Source of the DNA: DASWDH01 sp035318505
Lineage (GTDB): Bacteria > Myxococcota_A > Polyangia > Polyangiales > Polyangiaceae
Length of the DNA stretch: 14,045 bases
Assembly (NCBI GenBank): GCA_035318505.1
Contig: DATHEQ010000484.1
Span: forward strand, 1-14,045
Direction: 5' to 3'
Below are positions 1-6,106 of this stretch, one piece after another (the stretch's first letter is position 1; the number at the start of each line of letters is the position of its first letter). A program made the position numbers and the translations under genes. The notes under the pieces are model-generated. The model saw only the letters and a list, made by a program, of their open reading frames with translations. It made no database searches and was not told the DNA's origin.

Positions 1-300
1 TATGCATGCGATGGGACGTTCAATCGCTGTGAGCCGTGCGGCAACACGGGTGATCCTTGCTGCGCGACGGGATCGGCTTGCACGTTCCAGAACGTTTGCG
101 CGCGAAGCCCCTTTGGCCCGGGGAACACGTGCCAGCATTGCGGCGGAAATGGCGATCCCTGTTGTAGTGGCAGCTCGCCGTGCAGCAGCGGGAACGTCTG
201 CTCCAGCGGGACGTGCAGAACGTGCGGCAGCCGCGGTCAACCGTGCTGCAACGGCACGAGCTGCTCCACCGGCGTGTGCCAATTCGGAACCTGTCAGTAG
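1..300 (+). CDS. Cys-rich repeat protein, C-terminal part (5' end outside window)
   Basis: Reading frame 1 is open from the left edge to a TAG at 298-300 and gives 99 residues, of which 20 are cysteine. No start codon is needed inside the window because the gene enters from the left. The sequence is built from three related units starting at Cys13, Cys47 and Cys75. Each has the form C-G-x-x-G-[D/Q]-P-C-C, then a Cys about 5-6 residues later, then a V-C. Gly, Ser, Thr, Asn and Pro fill the space between. Such paired cysteines point to a disulfide-rich protein that folds outside the cytoplasm, but its signal peptide, if any, lies outside the window. Similar Cys-rich repeat proteins are frequent in myxobacteria; their function is mostly unknown. 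The regular Cys spacing, lost in the other frames, is the main evidence for coding. It converges on the TetR gene with 3 bases between stops. Confidence 0.8.
   Translation, partial: YACDGTFNRCEPCGNTGDPCCATGSACTFQNVCARSPFGPGNTCQHCGGNGDPCCSGSSPCSSGNVCSSGTCRTCGSRGQPCCNGTSCSTGVCQFGTCQ
37..294 (+). repeat. Three Cys-rich protein repeat units
   Basis: Three degenerate repeats are encoded at about 37-99, 139-216 and 223-294. All contain C-G-x-x-G-[DQ]-P-C-C followed by two further single cysteines; the second and third units end with a G-T-C. Unit starts are 34 and 28 residues apart. The protein pattern is better conserved than the DNA, so this is an old internal duplication kept by selection, not a recent tandem DNA repeat. 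Confidence 0.75.
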
Positions 301-303
301 TGG

Positions 304-942
304 TCAGCGCGCCGCTCGAACCGCCGCCCACGCGCTGTCCGAAAGCGCGCGGCGGGCGCGGGCGAGCGGCGTTGGTTGGCGACCTTCGAGCCAACTGCGC
401 GCGTAGGTTTGCGCCGGGCCGACCACAATCGCCAAAAAGAGGTCACGCGGGAGCGACTGCAGCGCTCCCGCGTGCATCTCTGCTTCGACCCATTCGAACA
501 GACGATCGAAGAAGCGCTTGTTCGAATGCGAGAGCGCCCGCGCGGCGTCGCTTTGGGCTGCCGGGCGCTCTGCCGTAAAAAGAAATCGCGCGCGCGCCGG
601 ATTGCCCGCGACCCAATCGAGTTGATGCTCGACGATCGTTCGGATACCGCGCTCGGCTTTGCGTGCGCGCGCGAGCTTTGCGATAAGGTCCGCCTGGTAG
701 AGCTCGAGGCTAAAGACGTAGAGAGCGGCGGCGAGCTCCTCTTTGCTCTTGAAGTGATGATAGATGCTACCGATGCTGGTTTTGGAGGTCTTGCGGACGT
801 CGGCGATCGTCGTCCCGGCGATGCCCTGGCGCGTGAAGCAGCGGAGGGCCGCGTCGAGGATCATGGCCCGCCGGCGGAGCGTCGCTTGACGAGGTTGCCG
901 CTCGCTCTGGGGCACTCGCCATCGGTATCCGCCGCTATCCAC
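304..942 (-). CDS. TetR/AcrR-family transcriptional regulator
   Basis: The 212-residue product has the TetR layout: an N-terminal helix-turn-helix at about residues 25-70 and an all-helical ligand/dimer domain to the end. The HTH holds the family signature T-T-I-A-D-V followed by the recognition helix S-I-G-S-I-Y-H-H-F and then K-S-K-E-E-L. Members are usually about 190-220 residues and repress a neighbouring gene or operon in response to a small ligand. Here the only close divergent partner is the small CxxC protein starting at 1008, so that gene and the regulator itself are the likely targets (inference). The start is uncertain: GTG at 942 gives 212 residues, but GTG at 915 (residue 10) would leave the whole DNA-binding domain intact. 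Neither has a good ribosome-binding site. The ligand cannot be predicted. Confidence 0.88.
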   Translation of the reverse strand: MDSGGYRWRVPQSERQPRQATLRRRAMILDAALRCFTRQGIAGTTIADVRKTSKTSIGSIYHHFKSKEELAAALYVFSLELYQADLIAKLARARKAERGIRTIVEHQLDWVAGNPARARFLFTAERPAAQSDAARALSHSNKRFFDRLFEWVEAEMHAGALQSLPRDLFLAIVVGPAQTYARSWLEGRQPTPLARARRALSDSAWAAVRAAR

Positions 943-950
943 GCTGTCAA
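922..950 (-). promoter_or_regulatory. Possible promoter inside the annotated TetR start
   Basis: On the minus strand TTGACA at 945-950 is a perfect -35 consensus. Seventeen bases on lies TACCGA (922-927), a poor -10. Transcription from it would begin near 915, where an in-frame GTG of the TetR gene lies, giving a leaderless message. The -35 lies only 2 bases upstream of GTG 942, so if this promoter is real the 942 start is not used. The weak -10 keeps confidence low. Confidence 0.22.
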
Positions 951-1007
951 AGGTGGTAGTGTGGAACGAGACGTAGCTCCCTTCGACTTTGTACGACGAG
1001 GTTGGTG

Positions 1008-1241
1008 ATGTCTCTCGGTCCCGAGCAGCTACAGCAGTTTCAGGCGTGGCACGCGCATCACCAGCCGAATGGGTGTCCGGTCTGCGCTCAGAAGAGCTGG
1101 TCGGTTCCGCAAATGGTGGGCACCCCGACGGTGATCGAAAAGCGCGCCCGCCCCCCCGTCATCCCGATGATCCTCGTCGTGTGCGCGAACTGCGCCCACG
1201 TCGAGCTCTTCGCCGCCGCGGTTATCGGGATCCCTTCGTAG
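1008..1241 (+). CDS. Small CxxC/CxxC (zinc-ribbon-like) hypothetical protein
   Basis: ATG at 1008 is chosen because GAGG at 998-1001 sits 6 bases before it; in-frame TTG (1002) and GTG (1005) are less likely. The 77-residue product has Cys23-P-V-Cys26 and Cys59-A-N-Cys62, two knuckles that could bind one zinc ion. Between them is a basic, proline-containing linker and a hydrophobic strand (V-I-P-M-I-L-V-V) leading into the second pair. The tail (H-V-E-L-F-A-A-A-V-I-G-I) is hydrophobic and may pack as a helix. No signal peptide is evident, so a cytoplasmic location is likely. I recognise the general zinc-ribbon form but no named family or function. It is divergent from the TetR gene with 65 bases between the annotated starts, and ends 16 bases from the stop of the convergent PEGA protein. 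Confidence 0.72.
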   Translation: MSLGPEQLQQFQAWHAHHQPNGCPVCAQKSWSVPQMVGTPTVIEKRARPPVIPMILVVCANCAHVELFAAAVIGIPS

Positions 1242-1257
1242 GACCCGCGCTCGCTGC

Positions 1258-3189
1258 CTATTCCGGCATTCGGATCGCGACCGTCTTCGTCTCGCCGGGG
1301 CGACACGAGGTGATGGTCGATTTGCGCGCGTTGTCGGTGGAAAAGACGATGTTGTGCGAGCCCGACGCGACCATGACACCGAGCCGCGGCGTCGTGCCGA
1401 GGTTGCGCCCGTCAAGCGTGACATGTGAGCTCGGGATGGTGTTGATGTTGAGGGAGCAGGTGCCTGCTGCGGCGGCCCCCGCGTTTGGCGCGGCGGCGAT
1501 TGCCGCGGGAGCCGGCTGGATGTAACGCGCGGGCGCGTCACCGCGCTCTTTGCGTTTCTTGGCCTTGGGGGGAGGGGAGGAGGCAAGGGCCGAGGTGGAA
1601 GGCTCTTCCGTGATGGTGACGTTGGCGGAGGGGAGCGCGAGGATGTCGACGCCGCCCGCTTCACTCAGCTGCACGGTGAAGGTGCGCTCGGCGCGGTCGT
1701 CGAACACGACCGGCAGCGCCATCGGCTTGTAGCCGTGCTTCGACGCCTCGAGTGTCCAACTCTTGGTGTTGTCGACGTCGATGGCGTGCGAGTAGTCGGT
1801 GAGCTCGCGCCGTTCGTCGGCCGAGACGAGGGCGAGCTGCGTCCCCGGCGTCCTGACGTCGAAAATGGCCGAGCCCTTGGTGACCTTGAGGGTGACGGGC
1901 TCGAGATCTTTCATCTCGCCGGGGACGAGCACGACCGAGCTTCGCTGCTGCGCGTAGCGGTCGCCGGCGTCGAAGACAATGGTGTGCTCGCCAGGCGTCA
2001 TGCCTTTGAGCTCTTGGGGGAGCGTGCCGATGAGCTTGCCGTCGACGAGGAGCTTGACGCCGTTCTGCTTGGACGACACGCGGACGCCGGTCGCTTCTTG
2101 CATCGACGCGCTCGAGCTCGACCCGATGAGCTTGATGACGACGATGAGCGCAAGCGCTGCGGCGATGGCGATGGCGATGTTCTTGCCGCGCCGCTGCAAC
2201 GTCCGCATCGAGATCTCGGTGACGAGATTGGCGCGCGTCGGAGGCAGTGTCGTACCGACCGCGATAGGGGGCGCGGTCGACGACGGCTTTTGCGGCGGGG
2301 GATTGAATTTGGGAATGGGGGGCAGCGTGCGTCCGAGGCCGGGCGGCGGCGTGGGCGGCGGGGGCAAAAGGCTGCGCGCGCCTTGCGCGTCTGGCGGGGG
2401 AACCGGCGTCAAGAACGGATTGGCCGTCGCTCCATTGGACGAAGCGCTCTCGGATACCGCGCCGACCGGTGGCGGCGTCGGTGTACCGGCGGGCATCGGC
2501 ACGACGGGCATACCCGGTGAAGGCGACGAGAGTCCGCGCGAAGAGGGCGGCGGACCGAGCGGCGCGCGCGAAGGCGGAGCCGGCAGCGCGCCTGGCGCTG
2601 CCGAGCGCGAGAATTGCGGCGGCCCAGATGCGGTCGCTGCGTGCCCCGTCGGAATGACCGGCGGGGGCGGCAGCGTCGAAGCGGGCGTTGCATGCGCTGG
2701 TGCCCAGTGCGACGTGGAAGGGGGAGGAACGCTCGTGCCCGCCGTTACGAGCGGCAGCGCCGAGATGGGCGGCGCCGACGTCGTCACGGAAGGCGGCGGC
2801 GGTGGCATCGAAAACGGCGACGACGGCGGCGGAGCCGATCGCGAGTGCGCCGATGACGGGGGAGGAGGCACCGAGCGCGAGTGCGCGGGCGGCGGTGGGA
2901 CGGATCGCGATGGAGGAGGCGGCACGGAACCAGCCCTTCGCCCTGGAGGAGGCGGAACGCTGCGCCCGGGCGGAGGCGCCGAGGTTCCCGGTTTGGCCGA
3001 AAAAGGTCCGTTCGAAACATTGCGCGGACGCGTCTCGGATTCGAAGATGTCGTCAGCTAGTACGACGGAAGGAAGGGATGCGCCGTTCGCCGATGCTGCG
3101 CGATCGGGCGTGGCGGTGGGCTCCGACGGAGCACCATCCATCCACTCCGCGAACTCGCTCGACTCACGGCCTTGTTTGGCTGCATCCAT
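1258..3189 (-). CDS. Proline-rich single-pass membrane protein with PEGA-like domains
   Basis: The 643-residue protein starts at ATG 3189 with a strong AAGGAGA site 8 bases upstream. Residues 1-60 are mixed and carry an acidic patch (V-L-A-D-D-I-F-E-S-E, 43-52). Residues about 65-310 are disordered and dominated by Pro, Ser, Ala and Gly with many PPP/PPPP runs. A basic stretch (R-T-L-Q-R-R-G-K) precedes one membrane segment at about 337-355, so the Pro-rich arm should be cytoplasmic and the rest periplasmic. Residues 366-436 resemble a PEGA domain (V-D-G-K-L-I-G-T-L-P, then P-G-E-H-T-I-V-F). A middle beta-rich region reaches about 510, followed by an Ala/Pro/Lys linker. A second PEGA-like unit fills 578-643 (V-T-L-D-G-R-N-L-G-T-T-P). 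In myxobacteria such domains often end Ser/Thr kinases; no kinase domain is present here. A role in envelope binding or signalling is inference. Confidence 0.85.
   Translation of the reverse strand: MDAAKQGRESSEFAEWMDGAPSEPTATPDRAASANGASLPSVVLADDIFESETRPRNVSNGPFSAKPGTSAPPPGRSVPPPPGRRAGSVPPPPSRSVPPPPAHSRSVPPPPSSAHSRSAPPPSSPFSMPPPPPSVTTSAPPISALPLVTAGTSVPPPSTSHWAPAHATPASTLPPPPVIPTGHAATASGPPQFSRSAAPGALPAPPSRAPLGPPPSSRGLSSPSPGMPVVPMPAGTPTPPPVGAVSESASSNGATANPFLTPVPPPDAQGARSLLPPPPTPPPGLGRTLPPIPKFNPPPQKPSSTAPPIAVGTTLPPTRANLVTEISMRTLQRRGKNIAIAIAAALALIVVIKLIGSSSSASMQEATGVRVSSKQNGVKLLVDGKLIGTLPQELKGMTPGEHTIVFDAGDRYAQQRSSVVLVPGEMKDLEPVTLKVTKGSAIFDVRTPGTQLALVSADERRELTDYSHAIDVDNTKSWTLEASKHGYKPMALPVVFDDRAERTFTVQLSEAGGVDILALPSANVTITEEPSTSALASSPPPKAKKRKERGDAPARYIQPAPAAIAAAPNAGAAAAGTCSLNINTIPSSHVTLDGRNLGTTPRLGVMVASGSHNIVFSTDNARKSTITSCRPGETKTVAIRMPE
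2821..2967 (-). repeat. Tandem R-S-V-P-P-P-P motifs in the proline-rich arm
   Basis: Residues 75-123 of the PEGA protein repeat the motif [G/S]-[R]-S-[V/A]-P-P-P-(P) about five times, separated by short Ser/Arg/His/Gly spacers. The motif is positively charged and proline-rich, a form that often serves as a docking site for other proteins or keeps an arm extended. The DNA is a run of GGAGGAGGCGG-like units on the plus strand, prone to length change by slippage. Confidence 0.65.
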
Positions 3190-3537
3190 GAAGCGTATCT
3201 CCTTGAGCTAATGAAGGTGCATCTCGGACAGAGGCACCCCTTCTCCTATATTTCCACCCCGAGAGGGCTTTGCCCAGCGGATAGTTCTGAATCGAAGACG
3301 TCATGCTGCGAGTCGAGCCCCGCTTTTCATGAACAAATTCGAGGACAGTGGACAGCAGGCCATCCCGCCCCGCGCTGGCTCGCGGCCCGAGCTCTCTCTT
3401 AAGATAACGAAGCGCGCCCTACTTCTCGCAGATCTCACTACTAGCATTTCTCTACTTCCTTTGACCACGCTACCCGCGCCAAAAAGCTGACCACTTTCAT
3501 CGCGCCGGAATGGAGCCGTCGCGCTAGAACGTCGCCC
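3190..3537. other. Divergent intergenic region (348 bases)
   Basis: This stretch separates the minus-strand PEGA gene from the plus-strand pruA operon and must carry promoters for both. It is visibly richer in A and T than the flanking genes. Candidates are weak: a TATAGG at 3245-3250 (minus strand) could be a -10 for the PEGA gene but lacks a good -35; TTGACC at 3461-3466 (plus) lacks a -10 at the right distance. A short inverted repeat, GGTGC (3216-3220) with GCACC (3234-3238), lies in the likely leader of the PEGA gene. No convincing small gene, RNA or terminator was seen. The pruA start at 3538 has no clear ribosome-binding site. Confidence 0.6.
3198..3204 (-). promoter_or_regulatory. Strong ribosome-binding site of the PEGA protein
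   Basis: AAGGAGA on the minus strand lies 8 bases before ATG 3189. It is the best Shine-Dalgarno match of the window and fixes the start of this gene. Confidence 0.8.
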
Positions 3538-5169
3538 ATGAGCGACGCGCGTGCCGCCGTACCGCCCCCGAGCAACGAACCTACATTATCCTACGCGCCG
3601 GGAACACCGGAGCGAGCCCTCCTGAAACAAACGCTCGGGCGAATGGGCGCCGAGACGATCGACATTCCCAACGTGATCGCCGGCAAAGAAATCGCGACCG
3701 GGGCCCTGCGGGAAGTGCGGTCGCCTCATAAGCATGCCCTGCTTTTGGCGCGATGCCACGAAGGCGGCGCCAAGGAAGCGGAGCAAGCGGCGGGTGCGGC
3801 GCTGGCGGCATGGCCGGAGTGGTCACGCACCCCTTTCACGGCGAGGGCGGCGATCTTTCTCAAGGCGGCCGAGCTTCTTGCGACGCGCTATCGGCCGACG
3901 CTCAACGCGGCGACGATGCTCGGGCAGAGCAAAACGGTGTACCAAGCCGAGATCGATTCGGCCTGTGAGCTCATCGATTTTCTGCGCTTCAACGTCGCCT
4001 TCGCCGAGCGGATTCACGAAGACCAGCCGCAGAGCTCGGCAGGGACGTGGAATCAGGCGGATCCGCGAGCGCTCGAAGGATTCGTGTTCGCCGCGACGCC
4101 GTTCAACTTCACCGCTATCGCCGGCAACCTGCCGACGGCGCCGGCCCTCATGGGCAACACCGTCGTGTGGAAGCCCTCGCAAAACGCGGCGCTTTCGGCG
4201 CACTACATCATGCGGTTGCTCATCGATGCGGGGCTCCCGCCCGGCGTCATCAACGTCGTCTATGGCGCGCCGCAGCCTATCGCCGACGCGCTGATCGCGC
4301 GGCCGGAGCTGGCGGGCGTGCACTTCACGGGCTCGACGGAAGTGTTCCGTAGCTTGTGGAAGAACGTCGGGGACCGTATCGCGAGCTACCGCAACTTTCC
4401 ACGGCTCGTAGGGGAGACAGGGGGCAAGGACTTCGTGTTCGCGCATCCCTCGGCCGAGGTCGACGCTTTGGCGGTCGCGCTGGTGCGCGGCGCTTTCGAG
4501 TACCAGGGGCAGAAGTGTTCGGCGGCGTCGCGCGCGTACCTTCCGGCGTCGCTCTATGCGCGCGTGAAAGAGCGCGTCGTCGCCTTGATGGCGGATATCC
4601 GCATGGGGGACGTGGCCGATTTCCGCACCTTCATGGGAGCCGTCATCGATCGTCGCTCATTCGAGCGCATCGGACGCTACATCGAGCAGGCACGCGCCGA
4701 CGCGTCGTGCAGCATCGTGGCGGGGGGCAGCGTCTCCGGGGAAGAGGGGTTCTTCGTGCAGCCGACGTTCATCGAGACCAAAGACCCGAAGCACCGCCTG
4801 ATGTGCGAGGAAATCTTCGGACCAGTGTTGACGGCGTGGGTCTACCCGGACAGCGAATACGAACGCGCGCTCGAGATTTGCGATAGCTCCGCACCCTACG
4901 CGTTGACGGGCGCCTTCTTCGCGCGCGATCGCGCCGCCGTGCTGCACGCATCATCGAAGCTCCGCCACGCGGCGGGCAATTTCTACATCAACGACAAGCC
5001 GACGGGTGCCGTGGTCGGGCAGCAGCCCTTCGGTGGAGCGCGCGCGTCGGGCACCAACGACAAAGCAGGCAGCGCGCTCAACCTGCTTCGCTGGACGTCG
5101 CCGCGCATCATCAAAGAGAATTTCGCGCCGCCCGTCGGCCTCGCCTATCCTTCGATGGGTGCGGAATAG
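3538..5169 (+). CDS. pruA: L-glutamate gamma-semialdehyde (1-pyrroline-5-carboxylate) dehydrogenase
   Basis: The 543-residue enzyme oxidises glutamate semialdehyde, formed from proline or ornithine, to glutamate with NAD+. It is an aldehyde dehydrogenase of the ALDH4 type: length and the N-terminal N-E-P-T-L-S-Y-A-P-G-(T)-P-E-R element match the eukaryotic and bacterial stand-alone P5C dehydrogenases (about 540-560 residues). Visible active-site features are A-T-P-F-N (Asn190), the cofactor segment F-T-G-S-T-E (263-268), the general base Glu293 in G-E-T-G-G-K-D, nucleophile Cys327 in G-Q-K-C-S, E-E-I-F-G-P-V (424-430) and the C-terminal I-N-D-K-P-T-G-A-V-V-G-Q-Q-P-F-G-G-A region. It is not fused to proline dehydrogenase and is longer than AstD enzymes (near 490 residues). 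It begins an operon: the next gene starts 7 bases after its stop. Function is well supported by family; physiological substrate source (proline versus ornithine/arginine) is inferred. Confidence 0.93.
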   Translation: MSDARAAVPPPSNEPTLSYAPGTPERALLKQTLGRMGAETIDIPNVIAGKEIATGALREVRSPHKHALLLARCHEGGAKEAEQAAGAALAAWPEWSRTPFTARAAIFLKAAELLATRYRPTLNAATMLGQSKTVYQAEIDSACELIDFLRFNVAFAERIHEDQPQSSAGTWNQADPRALEGFVFAATPFNFTAIAGNLPTAPALMGNTVVWKPSQNAALSAHYIMRLLIDAGLPPGVINVVYGAPQPIADALIARPELAGVHFTGSTEVFRSLWKNVGDRIASYRNFPRLVGETGGKDFVFAHPSAEVDALAVALVRGAFEYQGQKCSAASRAYLPASLYARVKERVVALMADIRMGDVADFRTFMGAVIDRRSFERIGRYIEQARADASCSIVAGGSVSGEEGFFVQPTFIETKDPKHRLMCEEIFGPVLTAWVYPDSEYERALEICDSSAPYALTGAFFARDRAAVLHASSKLRHAAGNFYINDKPTGAVVGQQPFGGARASGTNDKAGSALNLLRWTSPRIIKENFAPPVGLAYPSMGAE

Positions 5170-5176
5170 CGATCCG

Positions 5177-6106
5177 ATGGCGGCCGACGACGTCTCGATC
5201 GGTGTGGACCTCGGAGGAACCAAGATCGAGGCCGTCGTATTCGACCGGCGCACGAGCACGGTCGTGCGACGCGAGCGCGTGGAGACACACCGCGAGCGGG
5301 GGTACGAAGCGATCGTCGCGACGACCGCGCAGTTGATCGGGGACATCGCCCGCGGCGAAGGCATCGACATTGCCAGCACGCCCATCGGCGTCGGGATGCC
5401 GGGGTCGGTCGGGCGTCGCACCGGGCTCGTCAAAAACTCCAACACCGTCTGCTTGAATGGCCGGCCGTTTCGCGATGATCTCGCCGAGCGCGTGGGGCGC
5501 CCGATCGCCTTCGCCAACGACGCCAACTGCTTCGCGCTCGCCGAAGCGCGGCTCGGCGCGGCAAAACCCTATGTCGACGGCGTGGTCTTCGGCGTCATCA
5601 TGGGCTCGGGGGTGGGAGGGGGTGTCGTCGTGGGTGGCAAGGTCTGGCCGGGTCTGCAGAACATCGCCGGCGAATGGGGGCATCACGCCGTCGGATCGCG
5701 GCAAAGCGAGCTTGGTTCGCGACCCATTTGTTATTGCGGGCAAACCGGATGCGTCGAGCTCTACCTGGGAGGGCCGTTCATCGAAGCGGCGTACAAGCTG
5801 CGCACGAATCGTCGGCGCGATCTCGCCGTCATCGCCGAGCGCCGTCAGGAGGACGCCGACGCGGCAGCGGTGCTCGACGAAGCATTGGACGCCTTTGGCC
5901 GCGGTCTTGCCAACGTGATCGATATCCTCGACCCGACGGCGGTCGTGCTAGGGGGGGGCGTGTCGAACTTGGAGTTTTTTTATACCGAAGGGGTGGAGCG
6001 CGTGAAGAACTACGTCTTCAACGACGAGCTCGCGACGCCGATTCTCCGTCACGCGATGGGAGACTCGGCGGGCGTGCTCGGGGCGGCATTGCTCGATGGC
6101 AACTGA
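5177..6106 (+). CDS. ROK-family sugar kinase (fructokinase/N-acetylglucosamine kinase type)
   Basis: The start is ATG 5177, 7 bases after the pruA stop; the frame is open further upstream only because it shadows pruA. The 309-residue product has the ROK layout: phosphate-binding D-L-G-G-T-K (11-16), catalytic Asp115 in N-D-A-N, the glycine-rich G-S-G-V-G-G-G-V loop (143-150), G-E-W-G-H-H (165-170), and the zinc site C-Y-C-G-Q-T-G-C (Cys185, 187, 192 with His169 or His170). A second ATP loop, V-L-G-G-G-V, is at 257-262. There is no N-terminal helix-turn-helix, so it is an enzyme, not a ROK repressor. E-W-G-H with C-x-C-G-x-x-G-C is typical of fructokinase/Mak and GlcNAc kinase (NagK); the sugar cannot be decided from sequence. 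Its last 11 bases overlap astB, which suggests coupled translation. Why a sugar kinase lies between two amino-acid catabolic genes is unclear. Confidence 0.9.
   Translation: MAADDVSIGVDLGGTKIEAVVFDRRTSTVVRRERVETHRERGYEAIVATTAQLIGDIARGEGIDIASTPIGVGMPGSVGRRTGLVKNSNTVCLNGRPFRDDLAERVGRPIAFANDANCFALAEARLGAAKPYVDGVVFGVIMGSGVGGGVVVGGKVWPGLQNIAGEWGHHAVGSRQSELGSRPICYCGQTGCVELYLGGPFIEAAYKLRTNRRRDLAVIAERRQEDADAAAVLDEALDAFGRGLANVIDILDPTAVVLGGGVSNLEFFYTEGVERVKNYVFNDELATPILRHAMGDSAGVLGAALLDGN

Noticed and set aside
2..406. Plus-strand frame starting near the left edge
   Set aside because: Rich in Ala/Arg as expected for an out-of-frame reading; frame 1 gives the regular Cys-rich repeats instead.
376..1008. 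Plus-strand open frame of 210 residues
   Set aside because: Shadow of the TetR gene in GC-rich DNA; the minus strand encodes a clear HTH domain.
1979..3211. Long plus-strand open frame giving a Gly-rich 410-residue product
   Set aside because: It lies opposite the proline-rich arm and membrane region of the PEGA gene; Pro codons read backwards give Gly. The minus-strand gene has a strong ribosome-binding site, a membrane segment and PEGA-like domains.
3172..3402. 76-residue plus-strand frame in the intergenic region
   Set aside because: Begins inside the PEGA gene, has no ribosome-binding site and no recognisable sequence; its composition is not that of a coding gene here.
3461..3489. TTGACC as a -35 element for pruA
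   Set aside because: No reasonable -10 element at 16-18 bases; left as an unproven candidate.
5006..5176. Upstream extension of the ROK gene
   Set aside because: The frame is open but overlaps the end of pruA and is not ROK-like; the conserved domain begins just after ATG 5177.
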